The position numbers were made by a program, and so were the translations under genes. A DNA stretch of 64,000 nt from Rhynchopus sp. YZ270_cl-10 (taxonomy: Eukaryota > Euglenozoa > Diplonemea > Diplonemida > Diplonemidae), in assembly GCA_964035575.1 (NCBI GenBank), contig OZ037887.1:868001-932000 (forward strand), written 5' to 3'. Under the pieces are notes generated by a model. The model saw nothing but the letters and a program-made list of their open reading frames with translations, had not been told where the DNA came from and did no database searches. Positions 33,097 through 44,421 of this stretch are shown here, one piece after another (the stretch's first letter is position 1; every line of letters begins with the position of its first letter).

Positions 33097-33529
33097 AAAA
33101 AAAAAAGGAAAAAAAAAAGATCTCGGAAGATGAATGGTATCTCATTTGACACAAAACACATCTTTCAAGCATTTTTTTTTTTTTTTTTTTAATCCCTTCT
33201 TCCCATCCCTTCCCCTATTCCCATGCTCCATCTGGTTTGTATTTTATTTTTGTGACGAAGGATGTGTTCCTTTTTTTTTTGGCCTTTTATTTTTGATTTC
33301 GATGATTACTGGAGTAAAGCAGAGAGGCTTTAGAATCACCGTCAATTTTTTTTTTTTCAAACTCCAAATTGGGCCAAAAAATTTCATTTCTTGAATCAGT
33401 TCGTGTCCGATTCTCGTGAAATAATGACCTGATAATTTGTTGTTAATAAGACAGCTATTCGATATGCGTGTTTACGAGGATCGAGAGGGGTGAAGGGGGG
33501 GGTTCAATCTTAGAATCTTTTTTATCTAA

Positions 33530-33565
33530 GGTGACTAAGCAACGAGAGGCTTAGGATCATCTTAT
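33530..33565 (+). repeat. Class I ACGAGAG hairpin
   Basis: GGTGACTAAGC, loop AACGAGAG, GCTTAGGATCATC, then TTATAAACTTTT. Strong stem. Confidence 0.7.
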
Positions 33566-34223
33566 AAACTTTTATTTTTGTCTCCCTCTTCTTTCTTCTT
33601 CCCTCTTATTCTCCCCCCCTTTTCTCCCCCTCTCACAGAAATATTGTTCACCTGCATTTTGTCTCTCTCTTTTTTTTCTCAATCTGACTCCCCTTCTCCC
33701 GAATGGTAGACTCAACTCCGTTATAACTTATGAGAGTTGTGTTTTTTTTTTTTTCATTCATTCGGGTTGTGGGGGGGAGACAAAAAGCCAAGATTGTCCC
33801 GAGAAAAGAATAAAAGAGCGTGTAGGTGATCACGAGGGTCAAACAAATACACGAAAAAAAATTCGTTTTAAAGACGGCTTGCGTCTTTCTTAAGTTTTTT
33901 TTTCAACCCTTTTTTTTCTTTTTTTCAAGGTGAGTGAATTATACCTTCTATTCAGTAGAATAGAAAAGTATATGAAATCGTTTATTTCAAAGGATGACTA
34001 AGCAGAAGGAGGAGGCTTAGAATCACTAAAAGTAAATTCTCTTTTTTTTTAGCTACCCTTTTTTTTACCCCGTGATTTGAAAGGATTACTCTGTGATTTC
34101 CAAACCCGCCATATTTGCAATTGTTTCGCGAAGGTCCACCTCTTTTTCCCCTATTTTTTGTTTCCATTTTTTTTCTATTTTCGCAAATTACAAGACAAAA
34201 AACAACAGCAACAAAAAAAAAAC

Positions 34224-34260
<37 letters not shown>

Positions 34261-34485
34261 TGTATATCATGCAAAAGAGTGGTAAACATACGGTGTCAAA
34301 AATAAAAATTCAAAATTTCAACAAAAGAAAAAAAATAATCAAAACACAATTCCCGATTGATCGGACCCGATGAGGTTTGCGGGTTTTGCGGAAATTTGAT
34401 TAATACAGGGAAACTCCATCCCTGTGTGGAGGGGTAAGTGAAGCTTCCACATTATGTCAAAATTTTCAAAGAAAAAAAAAAAACT

Positions 34486-34546
34486 ACAGTGGAGATTGCA
34501 CAACTGTGGCAACACTACCGAGGCAACTACACTACTCCAACAATTT
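34486..34546 (+). repeat. Class V structured repeat
   Basis: CAGTGGAGATTGCACAACTG, TGGCAACACTACCGAGGCAA, CTACACTACTCCAACAATTT. AGTG/CACT closes it. Nearly identical to 51781-51840. Confidence 0.65.
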
Positions 34547-34658
34547 CAGGGGCTCCGCTACCGTATAAAGTTCTGTTGCGGCGCAACAGAAGTCTGAAAA
34601 TTTTCAAAAAAAAAAAAAAAAAAAAGGACGACCTCCGTCTATATCTTTTAAGTACAAT

Positions 34659-34716
34659 AGCCTTCGGGCGACATTGAGTACAGATCCTGCACTAGCAGGT
34701 GATTGTCGACACAACA
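34659..34716 (+). repeat. Class VI A-tailed structured repeat
   Basis: GCCTTCGGGC hairpin, GACATTGAGTACAGATC, CCTGC-ACTA-GCAGG hairpin, GATTGTCGACACAAC and an A run. CGACA pairs with TGTCG. Confidence 0.6.
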
Positions 34717-34726
34717 AAAAAAAAAA

Positions 34727-34965
34727 TCATGGTTGAACCACGGGAGTACCATGGGGAACTGGGTTGCTGACCGCACCATCCAGGCTGTACCTCAATTTTT
34801 TTTGCCTGCGGCGCCATTTTTCCTTTTTTGCTCCGCAAAAAATGATTCGATGTGTGACTCTGTGCTGTAAAAAGCTAGATTTTTACACTGTACCCTAAAT
34901 TTTTTTTTCGCCTGCGGCGCCATTTGTTTGATTTTTTTTTTGCTTCGCAAAAAAAAATACAGTTC
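34727..34965 (+). repeat. 230-bp interspersed repeat, copy 1
   Basis: From ATCATGGTTGAACCACGGGA through two GCCTGCGGCGCCATTT...CCGCAAAA units. A second copy sits inside the hAT-type element at about 42885-43115, same orientation. The paired GCCTGCGGCG...GC.CCGCAAAA units can each fold back. Confidence 0.65.
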
Positions 34966-35304
34966 CCTATGTTCCCAATGTCCCTGGTCAGCAGTGCTGA
35001 AAAATTTTTGGGCACAAAAATAGCTGACCCCCCTATTTTGAAATCTGAATCCCTGGATAAGACACTGGCGCAGGGTGAAAAAAAACCCCGCAACAGAACT
35101 CAAAAAAAATCTGAAAACGTAGCGGAGGGGCTGAACAATTTATCAAAAAAAAAAAAAAAGAAAAGAACGAAATGAAATGAGGAGAAGGAACGGGGGGGGA
35201 TTGTTCTCCCTGCTTCTCTGTGATTTTTTTTTTCTCCCTACTCTCTTTTTTCACTCTCTTCTCGTCCCATTCTTTCCACCCCTTCCCCAACCCACCTTTT
35301 TTCA

Positions 35305-35340
35305 AGATGACTCACGCAATGAGAGGCTTAGGTTCATTCT
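35305..35340 (+). repeat. Class I ACGAGAG-type hairpin
   Basis: GATGACTCACGCAATGAGAG then GCTTAGGTTCATTC. The loop region is altered (ACGCAATGAGAG). Confidence 0.5.
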
Positions 35341-35377
35341 TACTCAGACAGTTTTTTTTTTTCTTCTTTTTTTTAAA

Positions 35378-35413
35378 GGTACACTGCCACGAGATGGTTT
35401 TGTATTTTTCAAG
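35378..35413 (+). repeat. Class III ACGAGAG hairpin, short form
   Basis: GGTACACTGCC, loop ACGAGAT, GGTTTTGTATTTTTCAAG. Confidence 0.55.
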
Positions 35414-36055
35414 ATTCAACCTTTTTATTTTGTGCACAGAGTGCACATTCAATTTTTACTTTTATTTTTTGAAAGTACATGAAACTATTTTTTTTTTTGT
35501 CTTTTTTGATCCGCACCCTTGGCGTTTATTCGCAACACAGCACTGATTTTTTTTTTTCTCAAGTATATGAATTTGTTTTTCTCTTTTTTATCAGATTTGC
35601 AATGCACGCGAGGCATATTCATATCTCAACTTTTTTTCGTTTTTTTTTTTCTTTTCTACCTGCGATTCATAACATGACCACCGAGGGGTTGTTCGAGAGG
35701 TCATCTTATAAAACTTTTTTTTGTGTCAGGCCGTATGGGGGGGCACTTCTTTTGCAATTCCATTGAGTTCCGCTCACTTGATTGTGGTGTCTGCAGTATG
35801 CCATTTTATCATGAAATACCCCCTTTGGGGTTTCATTAACCCATGCCCACCGATTACTCTGGTAAGACGGAAGCACATTTCAGGGGAGGGGGGGGGGTTT
35901 TTTTTTTTTGAGAGGCAAAAAAGCAATGTATCTTACTGCCTTTCTATTTTACGCAAAAAAAACAGACATCAAAAAAATTAAAATGTTGTGGAACTTAAAT
36001 GTGGGTGCCAAAGTAAACTGCGGCGCTATGCTGTCTACACTCCCCATCTTTTTTT

Positions 36056-36090
36056 GGTACACTGTCACGAGAGGGGCTTTGTATTTCAAC
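36056..36090 (+). repeat. Class III ACGAGAG hairpin, short form
   Basis: GGTACACTGTC, loop ACGAGAG, GGGCTTTGTATTTCAAC. Confidence 0.6.
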
Positions 36091-36125
36091 TCTACTTTTT
36101 TTTTTCTCTTCCAGTGCCTGCGCCA

Positions 36126-36158
36126 AGGTGACTAAGCATGAGAGGCTTAGGTTCATCT
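36126..36158 (+). repeat. Class I hairpin
   Basis: GGTGACTAAGC, loop ATGAGAG, GCTTAGGTTCATC. Strong stem. Confidence 0.65.
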
Positions 36159-36314
36159 CATGATTTTTTTTTCTTTGCCTTTTTTTGGTGAGAGGTGAGG
36201 AGAAGATCATATTTACAAAAAAAAAAATCCTTTTTTTTTTATTCTCCAGTGTCTGCGCCCGTCGGTGTTGATGAGGTGGTTTGCACTTTCAATTTTTTAA
36301 AGATGTGTGTGCAC

Positions 36315-37254
36315 GGGGTGGCATCAAAACAAAAAACGCGGACAATGTCCGCGTTTTTGGGGAATTTCAGACCCCCCCCCTCCCCCCCCCAAAACGCGGA
36401 CATTTTTTGTTTTTTTTTCCCCTATTTTTTGCTGGTTTTTGGGTGACGGGGTGCAAATTCGTGACCCAAAACACAGTTTTTTGGCATTTCCGGAATCCGT
36501 CCAGAAAGTGGTGGGGTCAATCTCGAAAATTGGACAATTTTTTGACCACTTAAATTTTTGAAAATATGAGCCCGGTCACTAATACGTGGGGCCCATTTTC
36601 GGCCAAAACATGCTGCTGAAAAAAAATTTCAGGTGAAAATTTTTCAGCCCCAAAACATGCCGCGATTGGCATTTCCGGGATCTGTCCGCGCTGTGGTGGG
36701 GTCAATTTGCCGAAATGGCCAAGTTCTTGGTTTTGGTCAAAATGAGTGTAAGGTAAAGGGGCCAAGGTAAATCCCACAACCCAGATTTTCTCTCTCTGAT
36801 GCTGAAACCATGAAAATGTGCAAAAACACCGGCATTTGCATTTCCCGAATCCGTCCGTTCTGTGGTGGGGTCAATTTGCCAAAATGGACAAGTTCTTGAT
36901 TTTGGTCAAAACCCGTCAGTGTTTGCCTGTAGAAGCACATGGTAGCAGGGGTTTAAGGGCCCCCATTCGTGTACATTTTGCAAAAAAACGCGGGCATCTT
37001 GTATTTTTTATTTTGCCCGAAAACACCGACATTTGCATTTCCTGAATCCGCCGGTTCTGTGGTGGGGTCAATTTGCCGAAATGGACGAGTTTTTATAAAT
37101 TTTGGTCAAAATCGTGTACAACCCCAGTGAAGAAAAAAATTTTCGAGGAAAAAAAAACCCCAAAATGTCCGCGTTTTCTGGAATTTCAGACCCCCCCCCC
37201 CCTCCCCCCCCAAAAACGCGGACATTGTCCGCGTTTTTTGTTTTGATGCCACCC
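36315..37254. mobile_element. Inverted-repeat element C inserted in a class II hairpin
   Basis: About 0.94 kb. Inverted ends begin GGGGTGGCATCAAAACAAAA and include the palindrome CGCGGACAATGTCCGCG. The interior has four degenerate units about 180 bp apart, each with GTGGTGGGGTCAATTTGCC or a close variant (36510, 36690, 36862, 37060). The left flank GATGTGTGTGCAC and the right flank CACGAGAAGCACATT read as one class II hairpin if the element is removed, with CAC as a possible 3-bp duplication. No transposase. Confidence 0.7.
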
Positions 37255-37307
37255 CCACGAGAAGCACATTTATTTTGACAACCTTTTTTCCTTTTTCTTT
37301 TCCCTTG

Positions 37308-37340
37308 ACAGGTGTATGTGCATGTGAGGCACATTTGTCT
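37308..37340 (+). repeat. Class II hairpin variant
   Basis: ACAGGTGTATGTGC, ATGTGAG, GCACATTTGTCTGT. The arms pair including ACAG/CTGT; loop altered. Confidence 0.5.
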
Positions 37341-37991
37341 GTCAAGTTTTTGCGAAACCTTTTTTTTTTCTTTCTTTTTTTTTCTACCTGCATTAGGTCT
37401 CAATCACATCACTCACAGATTATAATAAAAAAGTTTTTTCTAGATAGTGAGACTGTCTACATCCATGTGGCAGTTTACACTAAACCTACAGATGATCAAA
37501 AAAAACCCCACGAACACACCAAGAAAGATACAATCCCCAACCTATGCCAGCTCAGTAACTAGTGTTTTGAAAATTACATTATTTTTTTTCTTTTTTTCCC
37601 TTTTGCTTTTCTTGGTGTTTATTGTTCTTTTCATCGTTAGATGAAAAATCGTGTACCACCGAAAGGTTATTCTTTGGAGCAAAACCTTTCTGGGGGGAAA
37701 CGAGGAAAAAAAAAAGATCAAAAAGAAAGCAAAAAAAAAATATTGTTTTCTGGGTAAATAGAAAGGGAGGGGGGTGTCTTTCAAAAAAAAAAATTTGTTC
37801 GGATTTCTTCACCACATACACTCACACTGCACATTTTATTTTAGAAGTTTGAGAGAAAACAAAAAAAGAGGAAGGCTTTTGTTCTGTTACAGTGTTACTA
37901 CCCAAGCCAAGACGCTGAACAAAGCAAGGTGATGAGAGAGAGAAGTATGGTCGGTTGTTGTTGCGTTTTATTTTTTTTTTTTTCATTTTAT

Positions 37992-38022
37992 GGTTGACTA
38001 AGCACGAGAGGCTTAGATACAT
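37992..38022 (+). repeat. Class I ACGAGAG hairpin
   Basis: GGTTGACTAAGC, loop ACGAGAG, GCTTAGATAC. Confidence 0.65.
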
Positions 38023-38620
38023 ATTATAAACACTTTGATCCCCCCCAACTCCCACCTTTTTCGTGTATTGCCACAAAACTCCCTCCCCCGCCCCCCCCTG
38101 AACTTTCCCTGTTCCCGTTCTCAATATTTTTTTTTTGTGTTAACCTTGTCCCAAGACAAGGTGGAGCTTCTGAAAAGCGTCATACCCTGTCGTCCCCCCG
38201 TTTTTATTTTTTTTCTTTTTTGAATGCCTGCTGTGTTTTTGTTTTCTTTTTTTCCCCCCCTTCCAAATGCAGCAAATTATTCGCCCCCTTTTTTTTCCCC
38301 ACTCCCTAACTCCCCCCCTCATCTGCCCTATCAAATACAATAGGCAAAATCTTTCCACATTTTTTTAAAAAGATGTGTGAGGCTCATCCAACTTACAAGT
38401 CTTCCATCTTTTGCTTTTTATTTTTTATTTTTTTGAGTTGTTCAGTACCTAGCGTTCCCTAGTGGCGGTTTGTACGATCAAAAATTCAATTTATTTGTGT
38501 GACGTGCCCCCCCCCGCGTCTGCATTTTGCGTGACGCTTTTCTTTACCCAACAAAAAAAAAAAAAAAAAAAATGTGTGTAAGTTACGACACGCAAATTTT
38601 CCAAAAAAAAAAAAAAAAAA

Positions 38621-38667
38621 TAGCGGAGTTCATCCTCGGGTGTCTACACTAATACAACCAAGTTTTC
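38621..38667 (+). repeat. Class IV A-tailed structured repeat
   Basis: TAGCGGAGTTCATCCTCGGG, TGTCTACACTAATACAACC, AAGTTTTC then 18 or so A. Preceded by an A run too. Confidence 0.65.
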
Positions 38668-39730
38668 AAAAAAAAAAAAAAAAAAATCTTGTGTGATGCA
38701 TAAAGCCTCATGGGCTAACTCATCATTCAAGCTAAGAAAAAAATGTTACAGAAGAAAAATGTAGCGTGCGTTAACAAAAACAACTCTACCATTGAATATG
38801 CGGGCTACTTTGGGCCTGAATCAGTTTTGAAATAGGGAAAAACAAACAAAAGGGGTAAAGGTGCATTCACAGGTGTAGAACCAACGGCGGGCTTTGGTAT
38901 GAGTCCAAAGGAAGTGGAGCAACGCACTTTGCCTTGCCTTTCCTTTTCATGCTTGCAACGCTTTCAGGGGGGGTTTTTTTTTGATAAGACCCCCACAAAG
39001 CGTCCTGCACGTTGTAACCACAGAGGTTTTGCACCTTTGCAGCTTTCTACCCTTTCTTTTTACCTATCAGAGTTATTTTCCCCAAAATTGGTTTGTTTTC
39101 CCCCTTTGTGGTAGCCAAGCAAATGGGATGGGGGAGCTCCCATAGAACGGCAGCATACGAGAAGTAGCACGACACCCAAACTCTTGAGAAAATAGAAACT
39201 CTCATCAGTCAGAGGAATGCACGCACCTTTTCACACACCGCGGACCGAGTCAGAGGGGGGGGAGGCTACTAGTGGAACTGCTAACCATCTCGACTAGTGT
39301 TCAACTAGTAGTGTTTCTGGTGTATAGCTATAGTAAAATACTAGTCATGTGGAGTAGTGGTGTGGATAGTGTCCCCTGATAAGTCTGCCGTGGTGTACTT
39401 TTGAAAATTACTTTTGGGTGGAGGGGGATATGCAAAGTCAGAGGAATGTGTGGGGCTGTATTGTGCAGTGAAACAATGTTTATTTTTTTTTGGCATTGTG
39501 ATGCAATGTGCACATTGGTCCAGGAGGTGGGAAGAAAGGTTATTTTCTGATGAAAGTTTTTTGTGGGTTGCTATCGTTTTGAATAGCTACCCAATATTAT
39601 ATTCTCTACCAACAAACAGCAAATAGTGACCAAAAAAAAAAAAAACCCACTCCCAAAAATTGGGAGGAAATTATAAAAAAACAACAAAAAATAAACAACA
39701 AAAAAACCAAACAAAAAAAAAATATGCAAT

Positions 39731-39790
39731 TAGCCTTCGGGCGAAGTTGTTTTCAGAACCTGTTCTCGGACAGGAAATTGTCGATACTGC
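39731..39790 (+). repeat. Class VI A-tailed structured repeat
   Basis: AGCCTTCGGGCGAAGTTG, CAGAACCTGTTCTCGGACAG, AATTGTCGATACTGC then A run. The inner hairpin CCTGT/ACAGG differs in sequence from the CCTGC/GCAGG of the copy at 34659, yet pairs. Confidence 0.55.
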
Positions 39791-40351
39791 AAAAAAAAAA
39801 AAAAACCTACAAAAACCTATTAAAAAATATACTTTATCTCAACACAAAAAAAACAAACAAAACAAAAACAAAAAAAAATACAAAAAAAATGCGATACAAA
39901 AACAACTACAAAAAAAAATGTGTACAATGTCTTATGCTTGAAGGGGAAGCTGAGAAGGAGAGGAGGATTATGTCGACGCAACAAAGCAAACAAACAAGAA
40001 AAAAAAATGCATTTCCAAGTATTTCCGGGTGAGAGCATAAGAATGTGTGCATGTTTCAAAAAAAAAAAAAAAAAAAAACCAAAAAAAGTTACACCATTGT
40101 TGATTCATGTTCTTTTTTGTTTCTCTTTTATTTTATTCCTGTTTTTCAAAAAAAGTTTCTTATCCACTTCCCGTTCACTTCATTTTTAGCAAAAACAAAA
40201 ACAAACAAACAAAACCGCAAAACCAAACAGAACAACACAACCAATCAATACGGGAGGGGGGAAAGGAAGGGTTGGTTTAAAATATATTTCTGTACAGAAG
40301 AAGACGAAATGAAAAGGATGGGGTGGCTTTATTGTTTCTTTTTAAAAAAAA

Positions 40352-40421
40352 AGGCTTTTTGGCCCGACATTGAGTACAGATCTTTTATACCAGTAGGTGT
40401 ACAGTGATTGTCGAGACAACA
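40352..40421 (+). repeat. Class VI A-tailed structured repeat
   Basis: GGCTTTTTGGCCCGACATTG, AGTACAGATC, GTGATTGTCGAGACAAC and A run. Same order of blocks as at 34659. Confidence 0.55.
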
Positions 40422-40728
40422 AAAAAAAATGGAGCTAGGCAAACTACACTGCCGAGTGCATTTTTTTTTTTCTTTCAAAAAACAAGCGTGCAGACCACTT
40501 TGCGAGAGGTGGCTGATCATTATCAATATTATCAAAAAAAAGCAAAAAAAAAAAACGAACAATCCCGTACGGTATACATTCGACACAACGACGTGTCAAA
40601 ATCAATCTATAGAAAGGCACCCCTGAGTCCCGCATTTCCTTATGAAATTTTCAAAAAAAAAAAAAAAAAAAAAAAAAAACACGCATACACGCCCGAAAAC
40701 TACAGTACCAACAAAAACAAAAAACGAA

Positions 40729-40915
40729 GGGGTAACAATATTGGAGTGCACCATTTGGTAAGCACTAATGACACTCCTCTTTTGCCAGTTTTTTTGTGTG
40801 CACGTTTAGGAAGGGCAACTTCTTCCTCTTTAGCCCCGCCGACTCCATTTGTTATTTTAATGGAGCTTCCAGGGCCGTGCATGCTCCGTTCTCTAAAAAA
40901 GGAATGGAACAAAAG
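40729..40915 (+). repeat. 190-bp interspersed repeat, copy 3
   Basis: Same landmarks as 19128-19325, lacking part of the left section. Confidence 0.65.
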
Positions 40916-40993
40916 CCATGTCTATCACCTTCCTTTGTATCTCCCCATCTCTTGAGGACTTCGTAATTCTACTCCGACTTTTTTTTTTTGGAG

Positions 40994-41028
40994 AGATGAC
41001 TCAGCACAAAGCGGTTGAAGTTCATCTT
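40994..41028 (+). repeat. Class I hairpin variant
   Basis: GAGATGACTCAGC, ACAAAG, CGGTTGAAGTTCATCTT. Outer AGATGA/TTCATCTT pairs; the inner stem is weaker. Confidence 0.45.
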
Positions 41029-41054
41029 ACCAACTTTCTCTTTTATTAAAATTA

Positions 41055-41090
41055 AAGATGTGTGCGCACGAGAGGCACAATGTCATTCAT
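41055..41090 (+). repeat. Class II ACGAGAG hairpin
   Basis: AAGATGTGTGCGC, loop ACGAGAG, GCACAATGTCATTCATC. Outer GATG/CATC also pairs. Confidence 0.6.
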
Positions 41091-41262
41091 CTGACACACC
41101 TTTATTTCTTTTTCTGTCTGTACCATGTATACAGTTGCCGACATCTTTGAAAGTATTTTTCCTCGGCACATTCCGGTAAGAGGAGCAGCGGCCGCAGCCT
41201 CCACCAACCTTGTCTATTTTCTTTATTTGTCGGAAGGAGGGGACTGTTTCCCATATCGGATA

Positions 41263-41366
41263 CAGTAAGACAACAAACACCGGTGGGGTAAAAACTAAGG
41301 TGGACCTTTGGGATTTCAAAACTCTAAGGAAGGTTTTTACCCCCTCCGATGTTTGTTGTCTTACTG
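41263..41366. mobile_element. TA-flanked 104-bp MITE
   Basis: Perfect inverted ends CAGTAAGACAACAAACA / TGTTTGTTGTCTTACTG, flanked by TA. Inside, GGGGTAAAAACTAAGG meets its near-complement. CAGT ends with a TA target fit Tc1-like elements. No second copy in the window. Confidence 0.8.
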
Positions 41367-42775
41367 TACATGATTTATTTATTTTTGTTGGAATCGAGCA
41401 AGTGCATTTTTTTTTTGTTTGATATGGATTGTCCAAAAGGCTCAGTTAAAACCCTTTCAAAAAAATATACCCCTTTTTTTAAAAGATGTGTGTGTGTGTG
41501 TGGAGAGGCACATCTTAGAAGTATTTTTTTTTTCTCTTGTTTTTGTTTTTTGTTGATTCAGCCCACAAAGACATAGTATACACACATATATTCCTTCGTT
41601 TTTTTTTTTTTAGCCGTTTGTGTGAACAGAAATATTCGTTTTACCTGTTCACAGCATTCTGCTTTTTTACTCAAATCATCCATTATTTTAATTTTGTGGT
41701 GCTTTCGGAAGTCGGTCAACGACCTGTCAACAATCTGTCAGCGACCTGTCGGTGACCTGTCGGCGACGTGTCAATATCAGGGGGGGTGTGTATAGAGTCC
41801 CTCTGTCAGCGACCTGTCAATATCGACCCCTCCCGGAGCACCATTTTGGATTTTTTATTTTTAGTATATAAACTCGTGTGTGTGTGTGTGTACGTATGTA
41901 TTCCCTTCAAAGCAGGACAAAGGTGACTATAGCACAAAGTGGCTTTAAGGTCATCTTTACGAATCCCGCTTTTCCTATACCCTGAGAGGTACTTATTTTT
42001 GTGAGTGGGTCGAAAAAAAAAGCCTCCACAGCGGAACCTGCTACAGAACAAAAAGATAATTTTATTTGATTTTTTGAAAGCATTTTGGGTTTTCTTGGAT
42101 GAGAAAACCCACAAAAAAAAAAAAGCAAAATATAAAAAAAAATAAAAAAAACACACAGAGTAATGGTAGAGTTTGCTTGGCGGAGAAAGTTATAATTTTT
42201 CTCCCCCTCTGCTCTCTTCTGCTAAACGCTCATGCAAAAAAAATAAGGTGATTACAACAGAACACAGCGACGGGGGTCCCAAGAGGGCGGGATTGATTTA
42301 TGGGTAGAATGTTTGTCCAAAGGGCTTTTCCCCTTCAAAGGGGGATAGACACCTGGATAACACGTTCTTTGTCTTTTTTTTTTTTTTTTCTCTTTTTGAT
42401 ATTTTGATTATTATTTTGCTTTGTTATTTTGTCGCTCCTGGTTATGGGATTTTTTTTTTTTTTTTTGGGGATTGTTTTTTTTCTTTTCATTAGTATTTAT
42501 GATGACTCTAAGGGATGTGCATGCACGTGATGCATATATTTTCCTTTTTCAACTTTTTATTTCATTTTCCCTGAGATAGTCGCGTCGTGAGGTGCATCGA
42601 TCTTACAAAAAAAAAAGCTATTTTAAAAATTCTTGTAAGGGTGAACTTAGCACGTCTGAGGATCAATCTTACTATATAAAAAAAAACTGTTTTTTTTTTT
42701 TACCTTGAATATTCTCCCCCATCTTCCCCACAGCGCTTCCCAAATTCCCAAAAAAACAAAAAACAAAAACAAAAA

Positions 42776-43441
42776 CAGTGTTTCCCACGGTGAGATTTTG
42801 GGGTGAGAAATCTCACAAAAAAAGAAAAAAAAAAAAAGTGAGGTGAGAAATCTCACCTGCAGGAAAAAAAAAAAAAAAAAAAAATCATGGTTGAACCACG
42901 GGAGTACCATGGGAACTGGGTTGCTGACCGCACCATCCAGGCTGTACCTCAATTTTTTTTTGCCTGCGGCGCCATTTTCCCTTTTTTGCTCCGCAAAAAA
43001 GGGTTAGGTGTGTGACTATGTGCTGTAAAAAGATAGGTTTTTACACTGTACCCTAATTTTTTTTCGCCTGCGGCGCCATTTGTTTGATTTTTTTTTTTGC
43101 TCTGCAAAAATCCCTAACGACAGTGACATTTATGTCAACAATTTTTAGAAATGTTGCGTACCGTGGCTTCGCTTGGGTGCCATGCCTGCCATGACTGCCG
43201 TTTATTTTGTAAATGTACTGAGTTTACTGATAATTCGTATACCACGTGTGCCTGGTGCAAATATCAATGAAGTGCCGAACTCCGAGAAATTCTCACATTC
43301 CGCCGGAGGCCCCCAACTTGAGCTAAGGTGGGGACCCGGGCGCGCGAAGCGCGCCCGGGCTCGCCACACCTATACAAAAAACCCGCAAAACCGCAAAATC
43401 TCACCTATTTTCAGAGTTAGGTGAGATGCTGGGAAACACTG
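42776..43441 (+). mobile_element. hAT-type non-autonomous element with nested repeat
   Basis: A 666-bp element with ends CAGTGTTTCCCA and TGGGAAACACTG, flanked by an exact 8-bp duplication AACAAAAA (42768-42775 and 43442-43449). Sub-terminal GGTGAGAAATCTCACC foldbacks occur near the left end. It contains the 230-bp repeat also seen at 34727 and a G/C palindrome at about 43336-43361. CAGTG ends plus an 8-bp target are classic hAT features. No transposase; a solo end lies at 12961. Confidence 0.85.
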
Positions 43442-44421
43442 AACAAAAAAAAAAAAAAAAAACAAAAATGATCCACCGAATTGTACTGGAAAAAAAAAGA
43501 GAGAGACAGCATTACCTGTTTACTGCTGTCTTTCCTCCCCCACCATTTTCTTCCCTACCCTCCCCTTCTTCTCTCCCTCCCCCCCATTCTTTTGCGGGTT
43601 CAACTAAATTCATCTATGAATTGTACCAAGAACCCTGAAGGGGTCGATATCTGGGTCCCTTTTTTCACGCAGCAACAACAAAAAAAAGGAAAAGAAAAAA
43701 AAAATGAAAAAGTTTCGAGAAAAAAAAAGAAAACAAAAACAAAAACAAACAGGCTTCGCCGAGATTGAGTACAAATCTTTACTGAGTGGTAAAGTGAATA
43801 CCCACGATACATTTTTCCTTAAAAGCACGACCTTGCTTAGCAGATTATACACCAAAAATTCAATTCGAACGGAGGTGCTAAGTGGGAAGTGGAAGAAGAA
43901 AAAAAAAAGTAGTACAAAACTCACGCAAATGACCGATAGAAAATACTCCCAACTGGAGGGTAGCTTGTTGCACAAAAAAAAAAGCTGTATTTTTTTGAGG
44001 GCTCGTCAACGAAGTCCACTGCAATTCAGCTGAAACAAGCATACGGACAAAACAAACAAACAAACAAACAAACAAACAAACAAACAAACAAACAAACAAA
44101 CAAACAAACAAACAAACAAACAAACAAACAAACAAACAAACAAACAAACAAAAGACACGCCCACTCTCGGCATTTGCGTTTTTTTTCTTTTTTCTTGTTC
44201 CTACATGCAGGTATGGGTTACTTCTGGTTCACAAGAGGGAGGGGAGACGATGTGGGGGGCTCTGAAGCCCCCTATTCCAACCCTTTCGAATCGCACAATA
44301 TAGCGCAGCACTCCAACTCCGGAAGTTGTGATGTGCTTGGTCTCCAAACAGGGTGTCTGGTGGACCCTCAAGTTTTTTTCTCTCTTCTTTTTTTTTTTTT
44401 TTTTTTTTTTTTGCAAAGCGC
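43442..44421. other. Spacer with (CAAA)n array
   Basis: No gene seen. A nearly pure CAAA array spans about 44050-44150. A degraded class VI repeat (GGCTTCGCCGAGATTGAG) is at about 43751-43803. Confidence 0.55.

Larger units (their letters stand above)
32076..36315. other. Accessory spacer rich in short structured repeats
   Basis: No gene seen. It contains several A-tailed repeats of classes IV-VI, class I and III hairpins, a shared 230-bp repeat (34727-34965), CT and AC dinucleotide runs (32938-32960 and 34230-34258), and many A/T tracts. Confidence 0.55.
37255..42775. other. Accessory spacer
   Basis: No gene seen in 5.5 kb. It has hairpins of classes I and II, A-tailed repeats IV and VI, the third 190-bp repeat, a MITE (41263-41366), and a short array of ACCTGTC(A/G) units (41710-41822). 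The balanced-composition stretch 38690-39600 shows no convincing coding frame. Confidence 0.5.
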
